Assembly: GCF_901411515.1 (NCBI RefSeq)
Contig: NZ_CABDUX010000002.1
Span: 496,001-560,000, forward strand
Length of the DNA: 64,000 nucleotides
From: Raoultibacter phocaeensis
GTDB taxonomy: Bacteria; Actinomycetota; Coriobacteriia; Coriobacteriales; Eggerthellaceae
Direction: 5' to 3'
Numbering within the stretch: the first letter of the stretch is position 1; the number at the start of each line of letters is the position of its first letter. A model generated the notes under the pieces. It saw nothing but the letters and a program-made list of their open reading frames with translations, was not told the DNA's origin and ran no database searches. A program made the position numbers and the translations under genes. Positions 9,263-17,889 of this stretch are shown in pieces.

Positions 9263-9442
9263 GGCGCTCCTTTCGGTAGCGGGATTTCTCGATGTGCCGT
9301 AACGCTACCGTCGAAGCTACCAGTTTATTCGGGGATTCTGCAACGGTGAATTTTTTCACCCTGGCTATGAGCTCGTGCAATGGTATGGTTCACCGTAGTA
9401 TTATGCACGAAATCAAGCAGAGGTGCGAAGGGCGGTTGGTTG

Positions 9443-10021
9443 ATGGGTTGGTTGTCGGTGGCGGCTATCCTTGCAGGCACGGGAGTCGTGTTCGTCGTGT
9501 GCTGCGCGGCGATCGCGCGGGCTTCGTTCTCCGAAACCCTATCGAGGGCGAACTTGCAGGTTGCCGTCTATTACGGCGCGGTGTTCGCCGTTGCTTTGTT
9601 CGGATGCCTCGCGGTCACGCAAGCTGCAGGTACGGGGGCCGCTGCGGTGTTCTCCCTTGGTTTGTGCACGGTGTCACTCGCTGTGGGATGGTTTCTCTCT
9701 CGCGTTTGGAGGCGTGCCGAAGAGGCCGAGCTCGCCTCGATTGACGAGCTGCGCGCTTTCGTCGCAAGCCATCAGGACGTCGAAGCCACGCTGGAAGAGC
9801 GGTGCGCGCGCATGGCCCGCGAGTGCGATCTTACCCGACGTGAGGAAGCGATCTTGGGCCTGCTGCTCGAAGGCAAGACACGCTCCGAGATAGCCGATGC
9901 CCTCGTGGTTTCCCAGAACACCGTGAAGACGCACATCCGCAACCTCTACAAAAAGATGGGCGTGTCGGGCAAGTCCGAGCTTGCCCACGTCATGGGGGAG
10001 TGCCGCGCAGAAACCCGCTAA
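9443..10021 (+). CDS. Membrane-anchored LuxR-family transcriptional regulator
   Basis: The 192-residue protein has three hydrophobic segments in its first 90 residues and a C-terminal LuxR/GerE helix-turn-helix, seen as LTRREEAILGLLLEG followed by NTVKTHIRNLYKKMGV. No receiver domain is present, so the membrane part is probably the sensor. I place the start at the ATG at 9443; an in-frame ATG at 9380 would extend it by 21 residues, and neither has a strong ribosome site. The gene is divergent from the 9262-1372 ABC operon, which makes that operon its likely target. Confidence 0.82.
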   Translation: MGWLSVAAILAGTGVVFVVCCAAIARASFSETLSRANLQVAVYYGAVFAVALFGCLAVTQAAGTGAAAVFSLGLCTVSLAVGWFLSRVWRRAEEAELASIDELRAFVASHQDVEATLEERCARMARECDLTRREEAILGLLLEGKTRSEIADALVVSQNTVKTHIRNLYKKMGVSGKSELAHVMGECRAETR

Positions 10022-10060
10022 CGTGCGGGCGTTGCGCACCGGTGAGGAGTGCAACGCCTA

Positions 10061-10092
10061 GCCAAAAAACGTCCATAGGGATTATCTTTGGC
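10061..10092. repeat. Dispersed repeat motif, first copy
   Basis: About 30 bases beginning GCCAAAAAACGTCCA and ending GATTATCTTTG recur at 38904-38932 with two mismatches. The copy here lies just after the LuxR gene and has no obvious inverted partner nearby. A preceding hairpin at about 10028-10058 (arms GGCGTTGC and GCAACGCC) may end the luxR transcript. Confidence 0.65.
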
Positions 10093-10148
10093 AAGGATTG
10101 GGCAGCAACGCTCGGTTGATGGTCGCGTGTTCCCGCTGACTCCGATTC

Positions 10149-10297
10149 TGGCACAGAATTCGAGGTTTGACAAATATCCAAGAAATTACTTAAATACTTA
10201 TATACAGAGAAATCTGTGATCAGGGACTATGTAAATTGGTTATCGGAAAAATTTAAGTACATTATTCCTTAATTGTCAAACCTCGCATTTTGTGCCA
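10149..10297. repeat. AT-rich element with 25-base terminal inverted repeats, copy B
   Basis: Arms at 10149-10173 and 10273-10297 are inverted repeats of 25 bases with two mismatches, enclosing 99 bases that are strikingly AT-rich compared with the surrounding high-GC DNA. Inside, TACTTAAAT and ATTTAAGTA form a second nested inverted pair. There is no reading frame of note. Size, termini and foreign composition fit a MITE-like element, although I see no clear target-site duplication. Confidence 0.75.
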
Positions 10298-10397
10298 AGA
10301 TCGAGGGTCTGCTGCTCGAAACCCGAATCGAATACGCGCGCTCGGAAAATTGATGTGCCGAATTCGGCTCGTTCCGCCGCCGAACCGGGACCGGGGC

Positions 10398-10446
10398 GCC
10401 CCCGTTCGGGGCATGCTCCCGCGCAGCGGATGTCCCGAACGGGGGC
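10398..10446 (-). terminator. Strong hairpin downstream of the DUF1846 gene
   Basis: A perfect 13-base stem (10398-10410 with 10434-10446, GCCCCCGTTCGGG and its complement) with a 23-base loop lies downstream of the minus-strand DUF1846 gene. There is no clear U-run, so it is a candidate terminator or mRNA-stabilising hairpin rather than a proven one. Confidence 0.45.
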
Positions 10447-10534
10447 CTGGTGCTCTGCGGTGCCGTGTCGATATCGGTTTGACAGCGCAGATCGATCCCG
10501 CGCGTATTGCTCGGACGGAGGTGCCCCTGAACGT

Positions 10535-12013
10535 CTACTTGTGATAGTAGCGGTGCTGCTCGTACTTCGGCTCGCAGCACACGTTGATGCCGAGCGTGCG
10601 GTAGAGCTTCTCGTCGGTCGACGATATGATCACCGAGAAAAACGCGTCGCAGCCCCGAAGCTCGCCGGTGTGTTCGATGATCTCGGCCGCAAGTGGGTTC
10701 GTGACCGAGCTGATCGAAAGCGCGATGAGCGTTTCGTCGGAATGCAGGCGCGGGTTCTTGTGGTTCAGGTGCTCGGTCTTGAGGTGGCAGATCGGCTCGA
10801 TGACCGAATCGCTGATGACGTCGATGTCTCCCGTGCCTCCGAGCTCCTTGAGCGCGTTGATCATAAGCGATGATGCGGCACCTAAAAGCGTGGATGTCTT
10901 GCCGGTGACCACCTTGCCGTTCGGAAGCACCATCGCGCCTGCGGGGGATCCGGTCATCTCCTCTTTGAGAAGCGCCGCCGAGCGGGCGGGGGAGAGGCTC
11001 GCGTTTACGCCCGCCTGGTTCATAAGCAGCTCGAGCTTTTCCACCTGCTCCTCGCCGACTCCCGTGCGCTTCACGTCCACGGCAGTCTGGAAGTAGCGGC
11101 GCACGATCTCCATCTTGGCGGCATCGTTGACCGCTTCTTCGTCGACGATGGCGTAACCTGCCATGTTCACGCCCATGTCGGTGGGCGATTTGTAGGGGCT
11201 TTCGCCGCCGATCTTCTCAAGCATGGCCTTAAGCACGGGGAATATCTCGACATCGCGGTTGTAGTTGACGGTTGTCTCGCCGTACGCTTCGAGATGGAAC
11301 GGGTCGATGGTGTTCACGTCGTCGAGGTCGACGGTGGCCGCCTCGTAGGCGATGTTCACCGGGTGCTTGAGCGGCAGGTTCCACACCGGAAACGTCTCGT
11401 ACTTCGCGTATCCGGCTGCGATGCCGCGCTTGTGCTCGTGGTAGAGCTGCGAGAGGCAGGTGGCCATTTTGCCCGAGCCGGGTCCCGGTGCGGTTACCAC
11501 CACGAGCGGACGCGTGGTTTCGATGTACTCGTTTTTGCCGTAGCCCTCGTCGCTTACGATGTGGTCGATGTCGTAGGGGTAGCCGGCGATGGGGTAGTGC
11601 ATGTGGCACTTGATGCCGAGCCCGTCGAGCCTGCGGCGAAACGCTTCGGCGTCAGGCTGGTTCGCATAATGCGTGATAACGATGCCCCCGACGAGAAAGC
11701 CCATCGAGCGGAAGTTGTCCAAAAGGCGCAGAAGATCCTCGTCGTAGGTGATGCCCAAATCCCCGCGCTGCTTGCTCTTCTCGATGTCGTTCGCGTTGAT
11801 GGCGATGATGATCTCAACATCATCGACCAGGCTCTTGAGCATGCGTATCTTCGCATCGGGTTCGAAGCCGGGAAGGACGCGCGCGGCATGGTAGTCGTCG
11901 AAGAGCTTGCCGCCGAATTCGAGGTAGAGCTTGCCGCCGAACTGGTCGATGCGGTTGCGAATGTGCTCGGCCTGCAGGGCGATGTACTTGTCGTTGTCGA
12001 ATCCGATGCGCAT
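10535..12013 (-). CDS. DUF1846 (UPF0371) family protein
   Basis: A 492-residue cytoplasmic protein matching the UPF0371/DUF1846 family in length and sequence style (start MRIGFDNDKYIALQAEHI; central VVTAPGPGSGKMATCLSQLY). The family has a conserved P-loop-like GPGSGK segment, but I know of no established biochemical role, so I leave the function open. The start at 12013 is preceded by GAAAGGACG at a longish spacing, and a TATAAT on the same strand at 12097-12092 could be its promoter. It stands alone, divergent from pyrG and convergent with luxR. Confidence 0.85.
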   Translation of the reverse strand: MRIGFDNDKYIALQAEHIRNRIDQFGGKLYLEFGGKLFDDYHAARVLPGFEPDAKIRMLKSLVDDVEIIIAINANDIEKSKQRGDLGITYDEDLLRLLDNFRSMGFLVGGIVITHYANQPDAEAFRRRLDGLGIKCHMHYPIAGYPYDIDHIVSDEGYGKNEYIETTRPLVVVTAPGPGSGKMATCLSQLYHEHKRGIAAGYAKYETFPVWNLPLKHPVNIAYEAATVDLDDVNTIDPFHLEAYGETTVNYNRDVEIFPVLKAMLEKIGGESPYKSPTDMGVNMAGYAIVDEEAVNDAAKMEIVRRYFQTAVDVKRTGVGEEQVEKLELLMNQAGVNASLSPARSAALLKEEMTGSPAGAMVLPNGKVVTGKTSTLLGAASSLMINALKELGGTGDIDVISDSVIEPICHLKTEHLNHKNPRLHSDETLIALSISSVTNPLAAEIIEHTGELRGCDAFFSVIISSTDEKLYRTLGINVCCEPKYEQHRYYHK

Positions 12014-12091
12014 GGCTTGAGGGCGTCCTTTCACGATGGCGGGCGGTGGGCGAATTCGTGCGCCGCAGCACAGGCGGGCGCACCGAAAACG

Positions 12092-12097
12092 ATTATA
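12092..12097 (-). promoter_or_regulatory. Probable -10 element for the DUF1846 gene
   Basis: On the minus strand a TATAAT hexamer is present 79 bases before the start codon. No good -35 hexamer is visible at the usual distance, so the call rests on the -10 element and its position. Confidence 0.4.
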
Positions 12098-12171
12098 GCT
12101 TACTTTCGCTCGGCAGCGCCGTGTGGTTCGCATCCTGTGCGGCCTTCCGTTCGGCTCCGCGCTTGCCCGCA

Positions 12172-12249
12172 GACGCGTTGCCTCCTCGCTGACTCCGCTG
12201 CTTTCCGCCTAGGACGCGTTGCCTCCCGCGCTGGCTCCGTCGCTTCCAG
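12172..12249. repeat. Tandem direct repeat between DUF1846 and pyrG
   Basis: Two copies of about 37 bases, 12172-12208 and 12213-12249, both begin GACGCGTTGCCTCC and continue with a similar CTCCG-containing tail. The period is 41 bases. They lie in the 444-base divergent gap 12014-12457, which otherwise holds only the promoters and the pyrG leader. Confidence 0.65.
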
Positions 12250-12319
12250 CTTCCCCTTGCTTGCGTGTTTCAAGCGTGTGAAATCCTGTCGCCCGCATGC
12301 CGTGCTGCTGCTTTTCGCG

Positions 12320-12371
12320 TAGAATAGAAAAGCGTTTGGAAGCGTATGCATATCGCTCCAGGCGCTTTTTT
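12320..12371 (+). terminator. Candidate pyrG promoter -10 and leader terminator (attenuator)
   Basis: TAGAAT at 12320-12325 is a plausible -10 element. Just downstream, GCGTTTGGA (12332-12340) and TCCAGGCGC (12357-12365) form a stem with two G-U pairs, followed directly by six T residues at 12366-12371. This is a classic intrinsic-terminator layout, placed 86 bases before the pyrG start and with no upstream plus-strand gene to terminate. It therefore looks like an attenuator in the pyrG leader. pyrG of Gram-positive bacteria is known to be controlled by leader attenuation; that the same logic applies here is inference. Confidence 0.55.
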
Positions 12372-12457
12372 CTTGTCGGGTTCGTCGTGCTCTGTACGAT
12401 GGATTCCGGCATCCGATACGCTTCGCATGCGACGGCATGCTTTTGCAAGGGAGGACC

Positions 12458-14068
12458 ATGGCCAAGCACATCTTCGTAACCGGCGGTGTCGTGTCATCGC
12501 TCGGCAAGGGCATCACCGCTGCCTCCCTCGGGCACTTGCTCAAGGCGCGTGGCTACAAGGTCACCATGCAGAAGATGGATCCGTACTTGAACGTCGATCC
12601 CGGTACCATGTCGCCGTTTCAGCACGGGGAAGTGTTCGTGACCGAAGACGGGCACGAGGGCGATCTCGATCTTGGACACTACGAACGATTCATCGACGAG
12701 AACCTCACGCGGGAATCGAACTTCACCCAGGGCTCCATTTACCAAAGCCTCATCTCGCGCGAGCGTCGCGGTGATTTCCTCGGCGGCACCGTGCAGGTGA
12801 TCCCCCATGTAACCGAGGCCATTAAGGAGCGTTTGCGCCGCGTTGCCGAGCAGAGTTCGGCCGACATCGTCATCTCCGAAATCGGGGGTACCATCGGAGA
12901 CATCGAATCGCTGCCGTTCATCGAGGCGGCCCGTCAGTTCAAAAAGGAGAAGAAGCCGGGAGACGTGCTATTCGTGCACGTGACGCTCGTGCCCTACATC
13001 GCTGCTGCCCACGAAGTCAAAACCAAGCCGACGCAGCACAGCGTGAAAGAGCTGCGCTCGATCGGCGTGCAACCCGACTTCATCGTGTGTCGATCCGATC
13101 ACGACATCTCTGATGCGGTGCGTGAAAAGATCGCGCTCTTTTGCGACGTAGCATCCGACGAGGTGCTTGCCTGCTCCGATGCACCCTCTATCTACGAGGT
13201 GCCGCTGAATCTGCACGTCCAGCGCTTCGACGAGAAGGTGCTCGATCGGCTGGGGCTTGCGCAGCGTGCGATCGACCTTGCGCCCTTGAACGCGTTTCTT
13301 GCCGCATCCGCCGGATGCGACCGGGAAGTCGAGGTGGCCGTGGTGGGCAAATACGTGAGCCTTCCCGATGCGTACCTTTCGGTTATCGAAGCGCTCAAGG
13401 TGGCGGGCGTGCATCACGGGTGCCGGGTTGAGGTGCGCCTTATTGACGGCGAGGCGATCGACGCTTCGAATGCTGCCGACATGCTCGGGGGTGCAGACGG
13501 CGTCCTCGTGCCGGGGGGCTTCGGCAAGCGCGCGTTCGAGGGAAAGATTGCCGCCGTGCAGTACGCCCGCGAAAGAGGCGTTCCGTTTTTCGGAATCTGC
13601 CTCGGGCTGCAGGCTGCGGTCTGCGAGTTCGCCCGCAACGTGGCGGACATGCCCGGTGCGACGTCGGCCGAATTCGACGAGAAGGCCGCTTATCCCGTCA
13701 TCGATCTTATGCCCGAGCAGGAAGATGTGGAAAACAAAGGAGGAACCATGCGGCTCGGGGCGTATCCGTGCCGCGTCGTGCCGAACACGCGCGCTTACCA
13801 GGCGTACGCAGAAGAGGTTGTCTTCGAGCGCCATCGCCATCGTTTCGAGGTGAACAACGCGTTTCGCGAAAGGCTTATCGAGGCGGGGCTCGTCATTGCG
13901 GGCGTGTCCCCCGACGGAAGGCTGACTGAGATGATAGAGCTTGCCGACCATCCCTGGTTCGTTGCGAGCCAGGGTCATCCCGAGTTCAAGAGCCGGCCGA
14001 CAAGGCCCCATCCGCTGTTCCGCGATTTCGTGGGTGCGGCGATTGCTCACCGCTCAGGACAGTCGTAG
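12458..14068 (+). CDS. pyrG: CTP synthase
   Basis: CTP synthase aminates UTP to CTP with glutamine and ATP. The 536-residue protein has the synthetase domain (start AKHIFVTGGVVSSLGKGIT) and a C-terminal class I glutamine amidotransferase domain with the nucleophile in FFGICLGLQ and the histidine-glutamate pair in QGHPEFKSRP. Length is normal. The ATG at 12458 follows AAGGGAGG with an ideal spacing, so the in-frame start 21 bases upstream is rejected. The xerD gene follows closely, suggesting co-transcription, and a terminator-like hairpin precedes the gene. Confidence 0.96.
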   Translation: MAKHIFVTGGVVSSLGKGITAASLGHLLKARGYKVTMQKMDPYLNVDPGTMSPFQHGEVFVTEDGHEGDLDLGHYERFIDENLTRESNFTQGSIYQSLISRERRGDFLGGTVQVIPHVTEAIKERLRRVAEQSSADIVISEIGGTIGDIESLPFIEAARQFKKEKKPGDVLFVHVTLVPYIAAAHEVKTKPTQHSVKELRSIGVQPDFIVCRSDHDISDAVREKIALFCDVASDEVLACSDAPSIYEVPLNLHVQRFDEKVLDRLGLAQRAIDLAPLNAFLAASAGCDREVEVAVVGKYVSLPDAYLSVIEALKVAGVHHGCRVEVRLIDGEAIDASNAADMLGGADGVLVPGGFGKRAFEGKIAAVQYARERGVPFFGICLGLQAAVCEFARNVADMPGATSAEFDEKAAYPVIDLMPEQEDVENKGGTMRLGAYPCRVVPNTRAYQAYAEEVVFERHRHRFEVNNAFRERLIEAGLVIAGVSPDGRLTEMIELADHPWFVASQGHPEFKSRPTRPHPLFRDFVGAAIAHRSGQS

Positions 14069-14077
14069 TGGTTGCGC

Positions 14078-14983
14078 ATGCTCGACGCTGAGATCCGGGA
14101 ATACACAGCTTACTTGAGCATCGAGCGCGGCAGCTCGCCTCTGACGGTGTCGGCTTACGAGCACGATCTGAAGTCGTACGCAGCGTTTCTCGAAGCGCAG
14201 GGGGTAGCTTCGCTCGAACGGATCGACCGCGATGCCGTGCTCGCCTACGAAGCGGAGCTCATCGCTTCTGGCTTGGCGCCTTCGACCATCGAACGCCGCG
14301 TCTCGGCGATCAAGGGGTTCCACCGATTCCTCGTACGCGAGAACATCACGGCGAAAAACCCCTCTGACACGCTTCGTCTGCCCAAGGTTCCCGATACGCT
14401 TCCCGACGTGCTTTCGATCGAGCAGGTCGACCGCATGCTTTCCCAGCCTTCGGAAGACGGTGCGGCGGGCTTGCGCAACCAGGCGATCCTTGAGATCCTC
14501 TACGGTTGCGGCTTGCGGGTAAGCGAGCTTACGGGTCTCGATCTCGGAAGCCTGATGCTCGAAGAGGGGTTCGTGCGCGTGGTGGGGAAAGGTTCGAAGG
14601 AACGCGTTGCGCCCATTGCAGGTACGGCCGAAGAGGCGCTGCGCGAGTACCTCGAGCGCGGCAGGCCCGAGCTGATGAAGCCGTACGCGAAGGCGACTTC
14701 GGCGGTGTTTTTGAACGCGCGGGGCGGTAGGCTTACCCGGCAGAGCGTTCATGCGATCGTGGCACGAGCGGGGCTTTCGATCGGCGTGGAGAACCTGCAT
14801 CCCCATACGCTCAGGCACTCGTTTGCGACCCACCTGCTTTCAGGCGGTGCCGACCTTCGCGTCATACAAGAGATTCTGGGGCACTCCGACATTGCCACGA
14901 CTCAGATATACACCCACGTCGACCGAACCCACATCCACGACGAGTACATGAGCGCCCATCCGCGGGCGAGGCACAAGGGGTAA
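14078..14983 (+). CDS. xerD: Tyrosine recombinase XerD (XerC/D family)
   Basis: Site-specific tyrosine recombinase that resolves chromosome dimers at dif during division. The 301-residue protein has the SAM-like N-terminal DNA-binding domain and the catalytic set R147, K171, H243, R246 (HTLRHSFATH), H269 and Y278 (TTQIYTHVD). Its length and the HPHTLRHSFATHLL block fit chromosomal Xer proteins rather than phage integrases. It begins ten bases after pyrG; the ATG at 14078 is preferred over a TTG two codons earlier. XerC and XerD cannot be told apart with certainty here. Confidence 0.85.
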   Translation: MLDAEIREYTAYLSIERGSSPLTVSAYEHDLKSYAAFLEAQGVASLERIDRDAVLAYEAELIASGLAPSTIERRVSAIKGFHRFLVRENITAKNPSDTLRLPKVPDTLPDVLSIEQVDRMLSQPSEDGAAGLRNQAILEILYGCGLRVSELTGLDLGSLMLEEGFVRVVGKGSKERVAPIAGTAEEALREYLERGRPELMKPYAKATSAVFLNARGGRLTRQSVHAIVARAGLSIGVENLHPHTLRHSFATHLLSGGADLRVIQEILGHSDIATTQIYTHVDRTHIHDEYMSAHPRARHKG

Positions 14984-15248
14984 CCGGCCGGCGCAGCCCG
15001 CCATCGCGTCGGCCAGGCGACCGAGCCGCTTCGCTCTTCCTTGCGTCGGTCGCGTCCGACGTCGCCTGAAGCCCGTTACCACGCCGGCCGCATTCCTGCT
15101 GCCTAAAGCTCGCTACGCTGACCGCAAACGTGACAGCCAGGCGACCGTAATCTGTCTCTTTCTACACAGGTTCCCTAATCGGGCGTTCGGTCGTCTGTCG
15201 CTGGTGTATGATTCCATAGCATATTTGCACGGACGGAGTCATACAAAC

Positions 15249-16535
15249 GTGAAGTTCAGTATACAGAAGCTCATGATGGGCCTTGTGATCGTCATCGTGT
15301 TGGCGTTCGTGCTTCTGCGCGGCGATCAGCTTGTCGAGCTCGTCGAAACCATGAAAAAGGGCGCCGTCATCCCGCTTATTGCGGCCATCATCACTCAGCT
15401 CTGCAAGTATTTCGCACAGAGTTTCGCCTACTCCTATTCGTTTTCGGCCGTCGAGGAGAAGATGGAGCCGCGCGAGACGCTGCCGCTTGTGTTCGGCACG
15501 TTTTTCATGAATACGATTGCCCCATCGCTTAACATGGCTGGTGCGACGCTTGTCGTCGACGACGCGCATCGGCGCGGCATTCCTGCGGGAAGGGCCACTT
15601 CGGCGGCGCTGCTCATGCAGATGTCGATCGAGTCGGGCTTTGCGACCATTATGATCATCGGGTTCGTCATCCTCGAATTCACCGGTCAGCTGGATCCTCT
15701 CTGGTTTTTGCTCGGCCTTGTCGTTGTGCTGCTCATTGCCATTATGGGATCGATCATGGTGCTCGGTCACAAGAAGCCGGCTTTGCTCATACGCCTGCTC
15801 AAGCCGGTCGAGCGTTTAGTCAACCGCGTTCGCGTGCGCTTTAAGAAAGAGCCGCTCAAGCCGTGGATCGAAGGTGCGGTCACCTCGTTCGGTGATGCGG
15901 CCGTGCTCATCGTGGAGAACCCGAAGTCAACGGCGAAGGTGTTCGGGTGCTCCATCCTCGCGAGCACCTGCGAGCTTGCGTGCTTCTGTCTGGTGGGCAT
16001 CGCGTTCGATGTGTACATTCCCCAAGCGCTCATCTGCGGATACGTTGTTGCCACGCTGTTCGCTATGATCTCCATCACGCCCCAAGGTGTCGGTGTTGTC
16101 GAGGCAGCGGTACTTGTGCTGTTCACCTCCTACGGTGTGAGCGGTGCATCGGGCATGGCTATCGCGCTCGTGTATCGCGGGCTTGTGTTTTGGATGCCGT
16201 TTCTCATCGGCGCGATCCTCATTCAGCGCACGAAGACGTTTCGGGGCGATAAGAAAGGAAGCAAGAAGGGCGGCAAAGGGGGCAGAAAGCCTGCGGTCAA
16301 GGGCTCGACACTCGATGCGAAGCGCCTTGACGAGAGTGCCGCACCTGGGATACCCGCGGTGCCGCTGGTCAAGCCCGCCGCCGACCGCGACCGTCCCGAT
16401 GATCCAGGCCCTAACGACAAGGCTGGCGTTTACGTCGGCGATCCCGCTTCGGCCGCTTCTGCCGCGTCCCGCGATCCCGCTTCGCACAGCGACCCGCGCC
16501 GCGATCCTTCCTCGCACAACGAATCGCATCGCTGA
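15249..16535 (+). CDS. YbhN/UPF0104-family membrane protein (MprF flippase-domain relative)
   Basis: An integral membrane protein of 428 residues with about eight helices, related to the lysylphosphatidylglycerol synthetase transmembrane region (YbhN/UPF0104). Conserved-looking features include SLNMAGATLVVDDA and SITPQGVGVVEAAVL. Members without the synthetase domain are thought to move lipids across the membrane, but the substrate is unknown. The last 100 residues are a lysine-rich and then Ala/Ser/Asp/Pro low-complexity tail, probably cytoplasmic. I favour the GTG at 15249, which has GGAG ten bases upstream; a TATGAT at 15206-15211 may be its -10 box. Confidence 0.75.
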   Translation: MKFSIQKLMMGLVIVIVLAFVLLRGDQLVELVETMKKGAVIPLIAAIITQLCKYFAQSFAYSYSFSAVEEKMEPRETLPLVFGTFFMNTIAPSLNMAGATLVVDDAHRRGIPAGRATSAALLMQMSIESGFATIMIIGFVILEFTGQLDPLWFLLGLVVVLLIAIMGSIMVLGHKKPALLIRLLKPVERLVNRVRVRFKKEPLKPWIEGAVTSFGDAAVLIVENPKSTAKVFGCSILASTCELACFCLVGIAFDVYIPQALICGYVVATLFAMISITPQGVGVVEAAVLVLFTSYGVSGASGMAIALVYRGLVFWMPFLIGAILIQRTKTFRGDKKGSKKGGKGGRKPAVKGSTLDAKRLDESAAPGIPAVPLVKPAADRDRPDDPGPNDKAGVYVGDPASAASAASRDPASHSDPRRDPSSHNESHR

Positions 16536-17376
16536 CTCTCCCTTGCCTCGTGAGCCGTGTTGCCTTACTTGTTTCGGATCAAGTTTGTTCTGCCGTTAGA
16601 AGCCAGGATCGACATACGCCGTCCGGAGCACCGATACGCAAGATCGCCATCGGGTGCTCTGCGGGGCGTGCCGATCCCGGCCTGACGGCGGAAATCCAGC
16701 CAGATGCACGGTTTGGGGCGATGTGTTGCGAAATCGGGCCCCTTGGACTGCTCCGGAGGTTCGTCGCCGGCACCTTCCGCCGACGTGCGATTGGCTACGG
16801 TGCTGTGACCAGGGGATTTCTTCGGGCTGGCGGAACAGTCCCTTGCCCGCGCCTCTCTAGGCGCAACACAACGCGAGAAACTGTGCGAAACGGGCTCGGC
16901 CGCTGCTAAACCTGGGATTCGCTTACCCGTGCCTCTCGTGAGTTGTCCCTGGCTCCACAGGCCGCATCCCCGCGCCCCGCTCCTGCCCGCACTCCCGCTC
17001 TCGCCCGCACTCCCGCTTTCGCCCGGGCTCCCGTTCCTCCCGACACCAGCACCCGAATCCAACCCTTCCCACTTTCCTCCACTGCGCGCCGATCGCGCGG
17101 ATAGGTGTCCGCCGATGCGCGTTCGGCTTGTGCAAGCCATGCCGCTCACCCGCGATTTCGACCTGCACGGTCCATGGTTTGCGCACATCTCTTTCTGGAT
17201 TCAAGCGCGCGTTTCGGATTCGTTACCCACACCGTCCCACCACGTCACCATCTACATCTGGTACCCAGTAGCAATTCTGCATGCTACATGTGGCATGCCG
17301 TTGGCCGAAGCGGCAAAAATGCAGAGTAATCAGGTGCAAGAGGGGGGCGGTTTTAGGGAGATATTCCCGTATTTTG
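16536..17376. other. Long non-coding stretch before the dcw cluster
   Basis: About 840 bases contain no gene I can support. There is a hairpin at 16626-16659 (GAGCACCGAT with ATCGGGTGCTC) and a C-rich tandem repeat at about 16986-17035, in which CCCGCACTCCCGCT occurs twice with an 18-base period and then decays. Open frames across it are low-complexity and lack ribosome sites. It may carry untranslated leader or a decayed gene. Confidence 0.6.
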
Positions 17377-17405
17377 TTGCGAAGTGGGTCAAAGTGGGAT
17401 AGAAT
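17377..17405 (+). promoter_or_regulatory. dcw cluster promoter with two MraZ boxes
   Basis: A -35 element TTGCGA (17377-17382) and a -10 element TAGAAT (17400-17405) are separated by 17 bases. The spacer carries TGGGT (17385-17389) and TGGGA (17395-17399), exactly five bases apart. TGGGN repeats with five-base spacers are the known operator of MraZ, so MraZ bound here would block RNA polymerase. Only two clear boxes are present; a weaker TGTTG at 17375-17379 is in phase. Confidence 0.8.
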
Positions 17406-17448
17406 ACCAGCCATCGGAAAAACTATGTGAAAGGAAGGAGGCGCACCC

Positions 17449-17880
17449 TTGACGAATCTTGTCGGCGAGTTCCGGTACAAACTGGACGCCAAAGGTCGTC
17501 TGTCGCTGCCCTCTGATTTTCGCAAGGAGCTTCCGAAGAACTTGATGATCACGCTCGCTCCGAAGAACGACAGTCTGTACGTGTTCGATACAGATGGCTT
17601 CAGCGCGTGGGTGGCGTCCCTTTTCGATAAAGACGGGGGATTCCAGCCGAGCAACTCCAGGCATGTGAACATGCGCAAGGTGCTCAACTCTCGTGCGAAG
17701 AAGGTTGAACTCGATGGCTCCAACCGCATCGGCCTTTCCGCCGACCTGCGCGAGGCTGCTGGCTTGGACAAGGACGTCGTTTTGGTGGGCGATACTGATC
17801 ACTTCGAGATTTGGGACGCAAAGCGTTGGGACGATTTCCGAAGCGACGTGGATCTTTCCGCGTTGTTCTTCGAAGACTAG
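17449..17880 (+). CDS. mraZ: Transcriptional regulator MraZ
   Basis: MraZ is an AbrB-fold DNA-binding protein that represses the division and cell-wall cluster, usually as a ring-shaped oligomer. The 143-residue protein shows the two repeated domains, the first starting GEFRYKLDAKGRLSLPSDFR and the second around KKVELDGSNRIGLSADLRE. It begins at a TTG at 17449 placed seven bases after AGGAGG, which is the clear choice. It is the first gene of the cluster and its boxes overlap the promoter just upstream, so autoregulation is expected. Confidence 0.93.
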   Translation: MTNLVGEFRYKLDAKGRLSLPSDFRKELPKNLMITLAPKNDSLYVFDTDGFSAWVASLFDKDGGFQPSNSRHVNMRKVLNSRAKKVELDGSNRIGLSADLREAAGLDKDVVLVGDTDHFEIWDAKRWDDFRSDVDLSALFFED

Positions 17881-17889
17881 ACCCAAGAC

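Noticed and set aside
14078-14983. Phage or integrative-element integrase
   Set aside because: Its sequence and setting next to pyrG fit the chromosomal Xer recombinase; no phage genes, attachment repeats or tRNA are nearby.
16565-17188. Minus-strand frame of 207 codons upstream of mraZ
   Set aside because: It is low-complexity, driven by the C-rich repeats, and no ribosome site or homology pattern is visible.
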